Shown one piece after another: positions 1 to 8,626 of a stretch of 64,000 bases of DNA. The stretch covers positions 1 through 64,000 of the forward strand of contig CBDEUJ010000005.1 of NCBI GenBank assembly GCA_965243215.1, written 5' to 3'. The notes beneath the pieces are model-generated. The model was given only the letters and a program-made list of their open reading frames with translations, searched no databases and was not told the origin of the DNA. The stretch comes from JAJEFO01 sp009843725. GTDB lineage: Bacteria; Pseudomonadota; Alphaproteobacteria; Rhodobacterales; Rhodobacteraceae. A program made the position numbers and the translations under genes. Positions within the stretch are counted from its first letter, which is position 1; each line of letters starts with the position of its first letter.

Positions 1-1
1 C

Positions 2-700
2 GAGCGGGCCGCGCGTTGGCGGCCGGAAACGCCGCTCGGCAGGAGCCTGGCCAGCAGCTACGGACGCTGGGCAAGGTCGGCCCCGAAGGTGGTCGAGCGG
101 GGCGAGACGCTGGCGAAGGACCCGCTGATCTCTCCCGATGATCGCAAGGCGCTGGAGAGGGCGACGGTGCGCATCAAGGACACGCTTGACGCCTGCGGCC
201 TCGAGGCGCGGCATGTCCGGACCTTCGAGGAGATCGGCGACAGGGCGGAGAAGGAGGGATGCCACCGCTACTTCGTCGAGGGCTACGGGAGCTGGGTCCG
301 CGACCTGGGCCAGCAGGCGTGCGTGGGGCCGGGAAAGAACGCGCTCGCGGCCCGCGAAAGGCTGCTGCGCGACGACATGCGGGTCGCGCAGGCATGCGTC
401 GAAGGCCTGGAGGACGATCTTGCGAAGGCAGTGCAGGAGCGCGAGGAAGGCGGCGAGCGGTTCGTTTCAGAGATGCACCCCTACGCCGGGAGGGTTCCCG
501 GGCTGGAGAGGCGGATGCGGGAGATGGCGGCCACGATCACGGAAACCGTCAGGCGCGACGCGCCCGTCCGGAAGGAGGTCGAGGCGGCGTACAAGGTCCG
601 GATGGAACGCGAGAGGGCGATCAGGCAGCGCGAGCGGGAACTGGAGCGGAGCCGCAGCCCGTCGCGCTACATGGGCCCCGAGATCGACTACGGGCGGTAG
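2..700 (+). CDS. C-terminal part of an unrecognised, possibly mobilisation-related protein
   Basis: The frame is open from the first bases of the window, so the gene starts upstream; a GTG at 89 could start a shorter product. The visible 232 residues are very rich in Arg, Glu and Lys and look mostly helical or coiled-coil. The last 40 residues are strongly basic and end in a short tail with the sequence PSRYMGPEIDYGR. I do not recognise a catalytic domain. Charged helical tails of this kind are common at the C-terminus of plasmid relaxases and mobilisation proteins, and MobC-like genes lie 12 kb away at the other side of the RiPP locus, so a mobilisation role is a guess from context only. Confidence 0.5.
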   Translation, partial: ERAARWRPETPLGRSLASSYGRWARSAPKVVERGETLAKDPLISPDDRKALERATVRIKDTLDACGLEARHVRTFEEIGDRAEKEGCHRYFVEGYGSWVRDLGQQACVGPGKNALAARERLLRDDMRVAQACVEGLEDDLAKAVQEREEGGERFVSEMHPYAGRVPGLERRMREMAATITETVRRDAPVRKEVEAAYKVRMERERAIRQRERELERSRSPSRYMGPEIDYGR

Positions 701-773
701 GCAATTGCAGTACGCGATCCGTGGGCAGCTTGCGGAGACGCCTTTCTGCCGTCGAGTCGTGCAAATGTCGTCC

Positions 774-801
774 TTGCATGACAGGACCTCCTGGGCATAA
801 T
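774..801 (+). promoter_or_regulatory. Candidate sigma-70-type promoter for the RiPP precursor
   Basis: TTGCAT at 774-779 and CATAAT at 796-801 are separated by 16 bases, close to the -35/-10 consensus pair. Transcription would start near 808, giving a leader of about 40 bases that contains a purine-rich ribosome site (GAGGAGA, about 833-839) before the ATG at 847. It sits in the 146-bp gap after the upstream gene, so the precursor probably has its own promoter. Confidence 0.4.
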
Positions 802-846
802 GTGGGCCAGCTGGCGCATTTTCGCCAGAGCCTGAGGAGAGACTCC

Positions 847-1110
847 ATGAAGACCGCAGTGGAAATGGAAGACATGATCAAGGTCAGGGCGGACGAGGAC
901 GAAGCCTTCCGCGGCAGGTTGCTTGAAGACCCGCGCGAGGCAATCAAGGAAGCCACCGGGCTTACGGTGCCGGAAGGGTTTTCCATCAACGTGCATGAAG
1001 AGAGCGCGACCGAATTTCACTTGGTCCTGCCGCCGGCAGGCAGCCGCCTTTCCGACGAGGAACTGCGCGGCGCAGCCGGAGGTTGGGCTCCGACCTCAAG
1101 CTCGTACTAG
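847..1110 (+). CDS. NHLP (nitrile-hydratase-like leader) RiPP precursor peptide
   Basis: This 87-residue peptide matches the NHLP/TOMM-propeptide leader family. It has the acidic helical N-terminal part, a RLLEDPREAIKEATG block at about 25-39, a VPEGFSINVHEES block at about 41-53, a VLPP block at about 60-63, and finally LSDEELRGAAGG ending at residue 79. The double Gly is the usual C39-peptidase cleavage point and would release an eight-residue core, WAPTSSSY (80-87). The leader has no Trp or Cys, so the only Trp of the peptide is core position 1 and the core cannot carry Cys-derived rings. A GAGGAGA ribosome site precedes the ATG. The exporter genes follow and tailoring genes lie within 11 kb. 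The leader assignment is strong; the exact cleavage point and the modifications are inferred. Confidence 0.9.
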   Translation: MKTAVEMEDMIKVRADEDEAFRGRLLEDPREAIKEATGLTVPEGFSINVHEESATEFHLVLPPAGSRLSDEELRGAAGGWAPTSSSY

Positions 1111-1496
1111 GAGCGGCCGGCATTGGCGCGAAGGCGTCTGCAGGTTCGGCATGAAACGCGATGCAGGCCGGCTCCTGCATAGCGGCCGGACAGCGGCGGT
1201 TGAGGGTGTGGCCTCGGTCCGGCATCGCCTTGCCGGCGAAGGAACTGTCCTGCGTCCCGGAGAGTTCGCCAAGTCGCCTGCCGCCAGGTTCCGTGGCTTC
1301 GGCCATCAAGGGGGCAGGAGCGATCATCCGTGCGGGGCCAGAAAACCGCGCTCTTCCGGCCTGATGACTGCATCATGGGCCGGGGTCGGGCTGTTGCCTG
1401 AAGTTCGGCAGGCTGCCAGCGAGGCAGACGGCGGCTGGCCGTCACAGTCTGACCAGGATTGTTGAACGGGATTGCGGATTTGGCCAGGGTCTTTCC
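1111..1496 (+). other. 386-bp gap between precursor and exporter genes, with a hairpin
   Basis: No convincing second precursor or other gene is seen on either strand; the open frames here lack a ribosome site and family resemblance. The gap contains the inverted repeat ATGCAGG (1161-1167) / CCTGCAT (1174-1180) around a six-base loop, without a clear T-run after it. Such a hairpin could lower read-through from the highly needed precursor into the exporter genes, but this is inference. Confidence 0.4.
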
Positions 1497-1664
1497 ATGA
1501 CTGACAGAAGATTCTTCCGCCGTGAAGCGCTGATCCGCCATGCGCAGCCCGAAGCGCCGGACGAACTCCTGCGAGTCACGGCACCGCATGAAAGGGTGTT
1601 CCTGCTGGCGTTCGGAATTTCCTTGCTTTTCGTTCTGGCCATCGCCACCGTCTTGCTGAACTGA
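1497..1664 (+). CDS. Severely shortened NHLM secretion accessory (HlyD-like membrane anchor only)
   Basis: ATG at 1497 to TGA at 1662-1664 encodes 55 residues. The N-terminal half (TDRRFFRREALIRHAQPEAP, then DELLRVTAP) resembles the start of the HlyD-type membrane-fusion protein that normally accompanies NHLM exporters, with its typical FR.EAL.R...PE..DELL.V pattern. It is followed by one hydrophobic membrane segment (about residues 34-54) and then stops. The periplasmic hairpin and barrel domains of a normal ~400-residue HlyD homologue are absent. AGGG lies just upstream of the ATG, and the C39-ABC gene starts 12 bases after the stop, so this looks like a maintained short gene rather than random sequence. 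It may be a relic or a working anchor. Confidence 0.65.
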   Translation: MTDRRFFRREALIRHAQPEAPDELLRVTAPHERVFLLAFGISLLFVLAIATVLLN

Positions 1665-1676
1665 CATTCCGTTCCG

Positions 1677-3896
1677 ATGAACAACGGCCGCCAATCAGAC
1701 TCAGCCACCGGTCCCGCACCTTCGAAACGCAACGCGATGCGTCGCCGCACGCCCTTGGTCATGCAGCTGGAAGCCACCGACTGCGGCGCCGCATGTCTTG
1801 GCATCGTGCTCGCGCATTTCGGCTGCTGGGCGCCGCTCGAGGAACTGCGCGAACGCTGCGGCGCAGGACGTGACGGCGCGACGCTCGAGGATCTTGCGGT
1901 CGCCGCCCGGAACTGCGGCCTGAAGGCGACCGGCTGGTCGAGCCAGGTGAGCGGACTGTCCCGGCTGCCGATGCCCATGATCCTGTTCTGGGGGTTCAGG
2001 CACTTCGTCGTTCTCGAGGGTGTCGGGCGGGGATGCTACTACCTGAACGACCCCGCCGAGGGACATCGGGTGGTCGATGCCCGTACCTTCAATCGCGACT
2101 TCACCGGCGTCGGACTCCTGCTTGAGCCGGACACCGGGTTCGTCGCCACCGGCACGCGCCCGAGCGTCATGCGGCGATTGTGGCCCTGGCTGCGCGGCCA
2201 TCGCGCATTGCTGGGCCGCGCGACCGCATTCGGTTTGCTGCTTGCCCTGACTTCGCTTGCCTTGCCGTTGCTGCTTGCCCGGTTCGTCGACGGCGTGCTG
2301 CAGGCGCAGCAGACTGATGCAGGCGGGACCCTGGTCGCGACCATGATGGCCGCTGGCGGACTCGTCTTCCTGTTCACGTGGCTGCAGATGCGCACCCTGA
2401 ACGATCTGGTCCTGCGGCTGTCCACGGAGCAGTCGGACCGCTACCTGGACCACTTGCTTCGGCTTCCGATGCGATTCTTCAGCCAGCGCTTTGCCGCGGA
2501 CCTGGCCCTGCGCATGCGGCTGATAGACCAGGTCGCCGAAGCGGGGGCCGGCCAGCTCGTGCGGCTCGGTGTCGATCTGGCGATGAGCACGGTCTTCCTT
2601 GCCGCAATGCTTGTCCTGGACTTTCTGCTGGGTCTGGCCGTGGCCGGCCTTGGCATCGCTTGCGTGATGTCGATCCATGTGCTTGCCCGCATGCGCCGCG
2701 ACCGGAACCATCAGGTGCGGCGCGAACAGGGAATCCTTGCCGGCATGAGCGCGGCAGGGTTGCGCATGATCGAGAGCCTGCAGGCGACGGCCGGCGAGAA
2801 CGACTTCTTTTCGCGCTGGAGCGGCAGGCAGGCTCGCGAACTCGGCGCCAGGCAAAGGTTCGTGGAGCTGGGCCATGTCGCGGCCGCGCTGCCGCAACTG
2901 TTCCAGCTGTTCGCGGCGGCGGCGGTGTTCGGCCTTGGCGGCTGGCGCGCGATGTCCGGGGACATGAGCATCGGGACCTTGCTGGGATTCTACGTTCTGG
3001 CCGGCAACTTCCTCCGCCCGGTGTCGAGCATTGGCCAGTTCTCGGATCTCCTGGCGACCCTGGAGGCGGACCTGACCAGGATGGATGACGTCTTCAACGC
3101 CCCGCAGGCAGCCACGCTGGCAAACCGTGACGGCGACCCGCAAGGCCGTGTCCGCGCGCTCGGCGGCCGCCTGCGGCTGGTCGGCCGGCTGGAACTGCGG
3201 GGCGTGACCTTCGGTTTCCAGCGGAACCGCCCGCCGCTTGTGGAAGACTTCAATTTGACGATCGAGCCCGGCCAGCGAGTGGCGGTGGTGGGCGCAAGCG
3301 GTTCGGGGAAGTCCACCCTGGCGTTGCTCGCGGTCGGACTGCATCAGCCATGGTCCGGCGAGGTGCTGTTCGACGGGCATGCACTCGCCGGCATTCCCAG
3401 GGAAGTGTTCTGCCGATCGGTTTCCATCGTGAACCAGCAGCCCGTGCTGTTTGCCGCGAGCGTGCGCGACAACCTGACGATGTGGGACGCGACGGTTCCC
3501 GAGCGACACATGACCGCCGCCGCCCGGGATGCCGCGATTCATGGGGAAGTCACCAGTCGGCCCGGGGCATACGAGTCAATGGTTGAAGAGCGAGGGCGCA
3601 ATTTCAGCGGCGGCCAGCGCGCACGGCTCGAAATCGCCCGGGCGCTGGTCAGCAATCCGTCACTGCTGATCCTGGATGAAGCGACCAGCGCGCTCGACCC
3701 GGCCGTCGAGCTGCGGATCGATGACCGCATCCGCCGCCGGGGCTGCTCCTGCCTGGTCGTCGCCCATCGCCTCGGCACCATCCGCGACGCCGACCTTGTC
3801 GTCGTCATGGACCAGGGCCGCATCGTCGAGCAGGGCACTCACGACGAGCTCCATGCTCATGACAGCTTCTATCGAAGGCTGATGCATGGCGAATGA
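1677..3896 (+). CDS. NHLM-type RiPP exporter with C39 leader peptidase (peptidase/permease/ATPase fusion)
   Basis: The 739-residue inner-membrane protein would cut the NHLP leader after GG and export the core. Residues about 25-150 form a C39 cysteine peptidase with Cys36 (in TDCGAACL), His109 (RHFVVLEG) and Asp125 (LNDP) as the likely triad. Several membrane segments span about 175-460. The ABC ATPase follows: Walker A GASGSGKST near 538-546, signature FSGGQ near 643, Walker B LLILDEATSALD near 662-673, and an H-loop in VVAHRLGT. Length and domain order match the NHLM peptidase/ATP-binding family. The last 11 bases overlap the next ABC gene, so the two are co-translated and probably form a heteromeric exporter. 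Confidence 0.92.
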   Translation: MNNGRQSDSATGPAPSKRNAMRRRTPLVMQLEATDCGAACLGIVLAHFGCWAPLEELRERCGAGRDGATLEDLAVAARNCGLKATGWSSQVSGLSRLPMPMILFWGFRHFVVLEGVGRGCYYLNDPAEGHRVVDARTFNRDFTGVGLLLEPDTGFVATGTRPSVMRRLWPWLRGHRALLGRATAFGLLLALTSLALPLLLARFVDGVLQAQQTDAGGTLVATMMAAGGLVFLFTWLQMRTLNDLVLRLSTEQSDRYLDHLLRLPMRFFSQRFAADLALRMRLIDQVAEAGAGQLVRLGVDLAMSTVFLAAMLVLDFLLGLAVAGLGIACVMSIHVLARMRRDRNHQVRREQGILAGMSAAGLRMIESLQATAGENDFFSRWSGRQARELGARQRFVELGHVAAALPQLFQLFAAAAVFGLGGWRAMSGDMSIGTLLGFYVLAGNFLRPVSSIGQFSDLLATLEADLTRMDDVFNAPQAATLANRDGDPQGRVRALGGRLRLVGRLELRGVTFGFQRNRPPLVEDFNLTIEPGQRVAVVGASGSGKSTLALLAVGLHQPWSGEVLFDGHALAGIPREVFCRSVSIVNQQPVLFAASVRDNLTMWDATVPERHMTAAARDAAIHGEVTSRPGAYESMVEERGRNFSGGQRARLEIARALVSNPSLLILDEATSALDPAVELRIDDRIRRRGCSCLVVAHRLGTIRDADLVVVMDQGRIVEQGTHDELHAHDSFYRRLMHGE

Positions 3897-6807
3897 GAGC
3901 CGCACGGAAGGCGCGCTGGCCGCATTCTTCGCCGCCAAGGGCGAACGCCGTGATGCGGCCGGCAACCGCCCGATCCGGCTGGACGACCCCGGCCTGGCCT
4001 GGTTCGTCGAGGAAGGCGCGATCGACATTCTCGGGACGGAGCTTGCCGACGGCCGGATGGAAATGCCGTACAGGCACATCGCGCGCCTGGAAAGGGGCCG
4101 GCTGGCTTTCGGAGCGGAAGGCTCCGGGCATTCGACGCTCCTCGTCGCCAAGGGCGTGCAAGCCACGACACTGCAATGCATCCCCCTCGCGGAACTGCGC
4201 GAGGAAGCGGCCCGAGGGAGGCAAGCCGAAGCGATCGCGCCCGCGGTCGTGGCCCAGCTGGACGCGTGGGTCGAGGATCTTGCGGGCGCGGTGGCGTCCG
4301 AAGTCGAAGGCCGCCCCCGCATCGAGTCGCGGCTCGGCCCGGGAAGCAACGCGGGACACGGAGTGTCTGCGGCCGAGCAGGGCGTGGCATGGCTTGCCGC
4401 CGATGACCTGGACGCGACCTTCCTGGACGTGGCCGACTCACGGTCCGGGCCACGGGGCCTGATGCCGGTGACGCGGGACAGCTGGGTCACGCTGCATGCA
4501 GTCGGCGGCGTCGCGTGCCTCTCGTCACAGGAACTCGGCATCCGGATGCTGCTCGACGCCGGCCTGCCCGAGTTCCACCGCCTCGCTCTCGGCGCAGAAT
4601 CCGTTCATCGTCGCCTGCTGCTGGTGGACGACGCGAACCTGCAGGTGGCGTCGGCGGCCCTGCGCCGCCGCGAAAAGTCGCTTGCCAGAAGAGGCTTGGC
4701 GGACCTGCTGGATTTCCGCACGCAGTCCAGGGGCAAAGGCCGAAAGGGCGACTCCACGCTCGAACGGGCCCTGCGGATCGTCGGCGCCCATGAAGGTCTC
4801 GAGATCCTCGCGCCGGCCGTGTCCGGTGAAGTCCCGCCTTCGCTGGACGATTTCTGCATGGCGTCCGCGCTGCGCAGACGGGACGTGCGGCTGACGGTGG
4901 AAGACCGCTGGTGGCTTGGCGACAGCGGCGCGATGCTGGCATTCCGAAGCGACGACGGCCGGCCCGTGGCGCTCCTGCCCGGCCTTGCCGGACGCTATCG
5001 CGTCGTGGATCCGGAAACCGGCGAGGCCGTGCGCGCCAGTGCCGGAACCGGCGCAGGGCTTCGGGACGCCTGCCTCCTGTATCCCGCGCTGTCCACCAGC
5101 GGATCCGTCTCGATGCGGAAGCTGCTTGGCGTCGGCGTGGCGCCGATGACTGCCGAGGTTGTCCGGCTCACGGCCTTCGGTCTTTGCGCGGGACTGCTGG
5201 CCTTGGCGCCCGCCATTGCGGCGAACCTGCTCGTCGAGCATGCAATTCCCGCCGCAAATGCCGTCGCCGTCTTCCAGTTCTCCGCGATTCTGGCCGGCAT
5301 CGCGGTGACCGCTGCCCTGGCCCAGGTGCTGAGGGGCATGGCGCTCATGCGCCTTGAAGGGCGGATCGCCGCGCGCATCGGCGCGGCCGTTTGGGATCGT
5401 CTGCTGCGCCTGCCGCTGAAGTTTTTCCGCCGCTTCAGCGCAGGCGAACTCGCGGCGAGATCGATGGTCTTTCAGGACGTCAGGGACAATGTGGCCGGGA
5501 TTGCGGTCGATGCAGCGTTGTCCACGCTGTTCGCCCTGCCGGCCCTAGGGCTGATCTTCTACCACGATGCTGCCCTGGGCTGGACGGTCACCGCCCTGAC
5601 ATTTGCGGTGCTCGGGGCAACCGCCGCCTTCTGCGGCAGCCTGATCGAGCACCAGCGCAGCCATCTGCGGTCGTCGCGCCAGCTTCTGGGCGAACTGCAT
5701 CAGTTCCTGAACGGGATCGCGAAGCTGCGCACCGCCGGGGCCGAGGACATGGCCTTCGCCGCGTGGGCAAGGCGCTATCGCGAACACAAGCACGCGGAAA
5801 TCCGGCAGGCCGTCCTGAACGAACGGATTGTGGCGTTGGCGGCCGCGGTGCCTTTCGTCGGGAGTGCCGCGCTGTTCGCCGCGGTGGCGGTCCAAGGCGA
5901 GAACGGCCTTGCCACCGCCGACTTTCTTGCGGTTCACACTGCGGCGATGTTCCTGTTCATGACACTCGTCATGCTGGGCAATTCAGTCCGTTCGATCGCC
6001 TTCGTCAAGCCGGCCTGCGAGCAGGTGCGTCCGGTTCTTGCCGCCGAGACGGCGTCCGGCGCTGCACGTGGCGTGGGCAAGGAACTGCAAGGGGAGATCC
6101 TTCTCGACAAGGTCAGTTTCGGCTATTCTGAGAGTGCCGCGACCTTGCGGGACGTGAGCGTTCACGCGAAACCGGGCGAGTTCATCGCCATCGTGGGAGA
6201 ATCCGGCGCCGGCAAGAGCACCTTGCTCCGGCTCGCCCTCGGCCTGGAACGGCCGAGCGCCGGGGCGGTGTATTTTGACGGCCAGAGTCTCGACCAGCAT
6301 GATGCCGTCTCGATGCGAAGGCAGCTCGGCGTCGTGCTGCAGGACGTGCTGCTGCAAAGCGGAACCATTCTCGACAACATAGTCGGCAACGACACCGGAT
6401 TGAACGAGGAGGACGCTTGGCGCGCCGTGCGCCTCGCCGGAATCGAGGAGGATGTCCGCGCCATGCCGATGGGGCTTCACACCTCCGTGGACGAAAACGC
6501 GGCGACGTTCTCCGGCGGCCAGGTCCAGCGAATCCGCATCGCTGCGGCGCTGGTACGCAACCCCCGCATCATCCTTCTCGACGAACCCACGAGCTGGCTG
6601 GACACGAACAGCCAGGCCCGGACGATGCGAGCCATCGAGGAGTCCGCCAGCACGCGCATCGTCATTGCGCACCGGCTGTCCACCATACGCCGGGCGAACC
6701 GGATCTACGTGCTGAAGGCGGGCCGTGTCGCCCAGGCAGGCCGCTTCGAGGAGCTAGCTGCCCAAGAGGGCCTCTTTCGCGAACTCGTCCATCGGCAGCA
6801 GGCGTAG
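3886..6807 (+). CDS. NHLM-type ABC transporter, second permease/ATP-binding subunit
   Basis: This 973-residue protein matches the second NHLM ABC family: a long N-terminal cytoplasmic region of about 400 residues without a C39 peptidase, then a membrane domain (about 425-700), then an ATPase. The ATPase has Walker A GESGAGKSTLL near 770, signature FSGGQVQR near 875, Walker B IILLDEPTSWLD near 895 and IVIAHRLSTIR as H-loop. The ATG overlaps the end of the preceding exporter gene. It is expected to pair with the C39-containing subunit in exporting the mature peptide. The 3' end overlaps by 54 bp with the convergent gene on the other strand. Confidence 0.92.
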   Translation: MANESRTEGALAAFFAAKGERRDAAGNRPIRLDDPGLAWFVEEGAIDILGTELADGRMEMPYRHIARLERGRLAFGAEGSGHSTLLVAKGVQATTLQCIPLAELREEAARGRQAEAIAPAVVAQLDAWVEDLAGAVASEVEGRPRIESRLGPGSNAGHGVSAAEQGVAWLAADDLDATFLDVADSRSGPRGLMPVTRDSWVTLHAVGGVACLSSQELGIRMLLDAGLPEFHRLALGAESVHRRLLLVDDANLQVASAALRRREKSLARRGLADLLDFRTQSRGKGRKGDSTLERALRIVGAHEGLEILAPAVSGEVPPSLDDFCMASALRRRDVRLTVEDRWWLGDSGAMLAFRSDDGRPVALLPGLAGRYRVVDPETGEAVRASAGTGAGLRDACLLYPALSTSGSVSMRKLLGVGVAPMTAEVVRLTAFGLCAGLLALAPAIAANLLVEHAIPAANAVAVFQFSAILAGIAVTAALAQVLRGMALMRLEGRIAARIGAAVWDRLLRLPLKFFRRFSAGELAARSMVFQDVRDNVAGIAVDAALSTLFALPALGLIFYHDAALGWTVTALTFAVLGATAAFCGSLIEHQRSHLRSSRQLLGELHQFLNGIAKLRTAGAEDMAFAAWARRYREHKHAEIRQAVLNERIVALAAAVPFVGSAALFAAVAVQGENGLATADFLAVHTAAMFLFMTLVMLGNSVRSIAFVKPACEQVRPVLAAETASGAARGVGKELQGEILLDKVSFGYSESAATLRDVSVHAKPGEFIAIVGESGAGKSTLLRLALGLERPSAGAVYFDGQSLDQHDAVSMRRQLGVVLQDVLLQSGTILDNIVGNDTGLNEEDAWRAVRLAGIEEDVRAMPMGLHTSVDENAATFSGGQVQRIRIAAALVRNPRIILLDEPTSWLDTNSQARTMRAIEESASTRIVIAHRLSTIRRANRIYVLKAGRVAQAGRFEELAAQEGLFRELVHRQQA

Positions 6808-7824
6808 GCCGCCGTAGGCCTTGGCCCGCACCCGCCCCCCTTCGACAGACAGCTTGACGTGGTTGATTCCCATGTACAGCTCGAACGCCCCGTCCTTGCC
6901 GAAGACGGTGCGCCGCCTGGGCCATGACAGCAGGCCTTCGGCCTTGGCCGGGATGCACTGATGCCGGTCCACCAGGCGCTGGATCACCGGTCTCCAGTCA
7001 GGTCTCGAACTGATCAGCCAGGCGGCGAACAGCGCGCGGTTGCTGGCTGCGCCTTCCGGCAACGCATGCATTTCGAAGCCGATGCGCGGCAACGCGCCGT
7101 CCTCGCTGACATCGAGGAGGAGCAGGAAGCGACGGCAAAGATCCGCCATGCCGGACAGCAGGCGGTCCACGGCGGCGATCGACCCCTGCCACTGCAGCCG
7201 ACTGAGCAGGGGTCCGACGTCACGAGGTCCGATGTCCGCCATGAGCAACCTGACCGATCTGGGCGAACGGTTCGGGGTCGCCCCGACATAGGCAAGCCTG
7301 GCGCCCGCCGGCAAGACTCCAAGCGCCCATGACAGTGCGCGGCGCTCGGGCGCGCTGTCATCGCGCGCGGATGCCTGGGCAACCGTGCGCGCGATCATCG
7401 CTGGTCCGGCAACCGTCCCGCCCATGCCGCGGCCGGACAGAAGCCTCAGATAGATGACCGGGGGCTCGGGCCGCCCCGGAGGCACGCCGATGATGTCGTA
7501 GGCCAGCAACACGGACTCGAGCCAATGTTCGGTCGCGGACGGGTCTTTCAGGTGCGCGGCGAGCCATGCGTCAACCGATGCCGGCGCCGCCGCCTCGCCG
7601 CGGACGATGTGGTGACGCGCAACCTTCCCGTCGGAAACCGGATTCGAAAAGTCCGCCGCCGGTGAAGGCTCGTCCAGCCTGAACTCGAAGCCGCAAAGAG
7701 AGGACGCCGCGGCCGCCGGCAGGTCGCCGACCCGTTCAAGCAGGCGGTCCCATCCCGGTCCGGCAAGCAAGGATCGGGGAATCTGGCTGCGCAGTCCGGT
7801 CAGCACGTCCCCAAAGCGCTCCAT
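6754..7824 (-). CDS. Uncharacterised 356-aa protein of the RiPP locus
   Basis: I do not recognise a domain. The protein is soluble-looking, with no signal peptide or membrane segment. Noticeable blocks are GFEFRLDEPSPAADF near 45-60, LLLLDVSEDGALPRIGFEMH near 240-260, and a C-terminal ELYMGINHVKLSVEGG block near 320-335. The ATG at 7824 is chosen over an upstream Met because AGGGG lies close before it and the upstream methyltransferase stop (7841-7843) is then 16 bases away, giving a two-gene operon. Its place beside a methyltransferase inside an NHLP locus suggests a tailoring or chaperone role. It overlaps the convergent exporter gene by 54 bp. Confidence 0.75.
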   Translation of the reverse strand: MERFGDVLTGLRSQIPRSLLAGPGWDRLLERVGDLPAAAASSLCGFEFRLDEPSPAADFSNPVSDGKVARHHIVRGEAAAPASVDAWLAAHLKDPSATEHWLESVLLAYDIIGVPPGRPEPPVIYLRLLSGRGMGGTVAGPAMIARTVAQASARDDSAPERRALSWALGVLPAGARLAYVGATPNRSPRSVRLLMADIGPRDVGPLLSRLQWQGSIAAVDRLLSGMADLCRRFLLLLDVSEDGALPRIGFEMHALPEGAASNRALFAAWLISSRPDWRPVIQRLVDRHQCIPAKAEGLLSWPRRRTVFGKDGAFELYMGINHVKLSVEGGRVRAKAYGGLRLLPMDEFAKEALLGS

Positions 7825-7840
7825 CAGCCCCTGGTTCCCG

Positions 7841-8626
7841 TCAGGTCGCTGCCTTGATGGCGACAATTTCGCCCCAATGTATGGGCGGGGACGGAAACGG
7901 CCGGAAGCGAGGAAGGCCGAATTCCCGTTCCCTGGGCCTGGGAACGATCATCGGCGTTATGTCCAGCGCCGACGTGACGGCAAAGCCGGCTGCCGCAAGC
8001 GCCGCCGCCATGTCTTGCATGGGGGGCGTGGGCTGCGCGTAAATCCGGCGAAACGCGTCGATCTGCTTCCATTCCTGCACGGTCATCTCGCCGGCCCTGC
8101 AGAACACGTCCTTGATGTAGACCTTCCCGTCATCTTGCAGCACCCTGGAGATCTCGGCAAAGAGTTCCTCGAGCCGGAAGGAGTATCCGGCGGATTCGAG
8201 AAACAGGGCGCAGTCGAATGTCCGGTCTGGAAACGGCAGCTCGTGGTAGTCCGCCGCTTGCACGTGAACCCGCCCGGCGGCCGGAGAATCCGCGATCAGC
8301 TTTCGGGCGACCTCGGCCTGGTAGGGCGATAGGGTCACTCCGTGCACTTCAAGGCCCGGAACATGCATTGCGGCATGGAGTCCCGGGCCGCAGACGCCGC
8401 AGCCGGCATCAAGGACCACCTGGCCGTCACGAAGGCCGGACCGCTTCAGGATGGTGCGATTGTTGTCGTCATACGACTGGCCTTCCGAGTCTTCATCGCA
8501 AAGGATCCCGGCCTGGATGGTGGTGCCGAACTTGAGGTAGTGGTCGGTCGTTTCGCGCCAATAGCGAATCTGCTCTTCCTTCCACCACTGCATGCTTCCG
8601 GGGCTTTCCGCGGCACGATTCTTCAT
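7841..8626 (-). CDS. Class I SAM-dependent methyltransferase, probable RiPP tailoring enzyme
   Basis: The 261-residue protein has the Rossmann methyltransferase signature: motif I VLDAGCGVCGPG at about 71-82, an acidic beta-2 end (GLEVHGVTLS), AADYHELPFPDRTFDCALFLES as motifs II/III, and LQDDGKVYIKDVF as the motif after. It resembles the small-molecule O/N/C-methyltransferases that begin with a WW/YW-rich helix and an FG...Q.G block (here LKFGTTIQAG). I place the start at 8626; a longer frame to 8806 lacks family-like sequence. It forms an operon with the downstream unknown gene. Methyl-group acceptors in the predicted core would be Ser/Thr/Tyr hydroxyls or the new N-terminus; this is inference. 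Confidence 0.85.
   Translation of the reverse strand: MKNRAAESPGSMQWWKEEQIRYWRETTDHYLKFGTTIQAGILCDEDSEGQSYDDNNRTILKRSGLRDGQVVLDAGCGVCGPGLHAAMHVPGLEVHGVTLSPYQAEVARKLIADSPAAGRVHVQAADYHELPFPDRTFDCALFLESAGYSFRLEELFAEISRVLQDDGKVYIKDVFCRAGEMTVQEWKQIDAFRRIYAQPTPPMQDMAAALAAAGFAVTSALDITPMIVPRPREREFGLPRFRPFPSPPIHWGEIVAIKAAT

Noticed and set aside
1151..1465. Open frame after the precursor gene considered as a second precursor
   Set aside because: No NHLP leader features, no GG site at a suitable place and no ribosome site.
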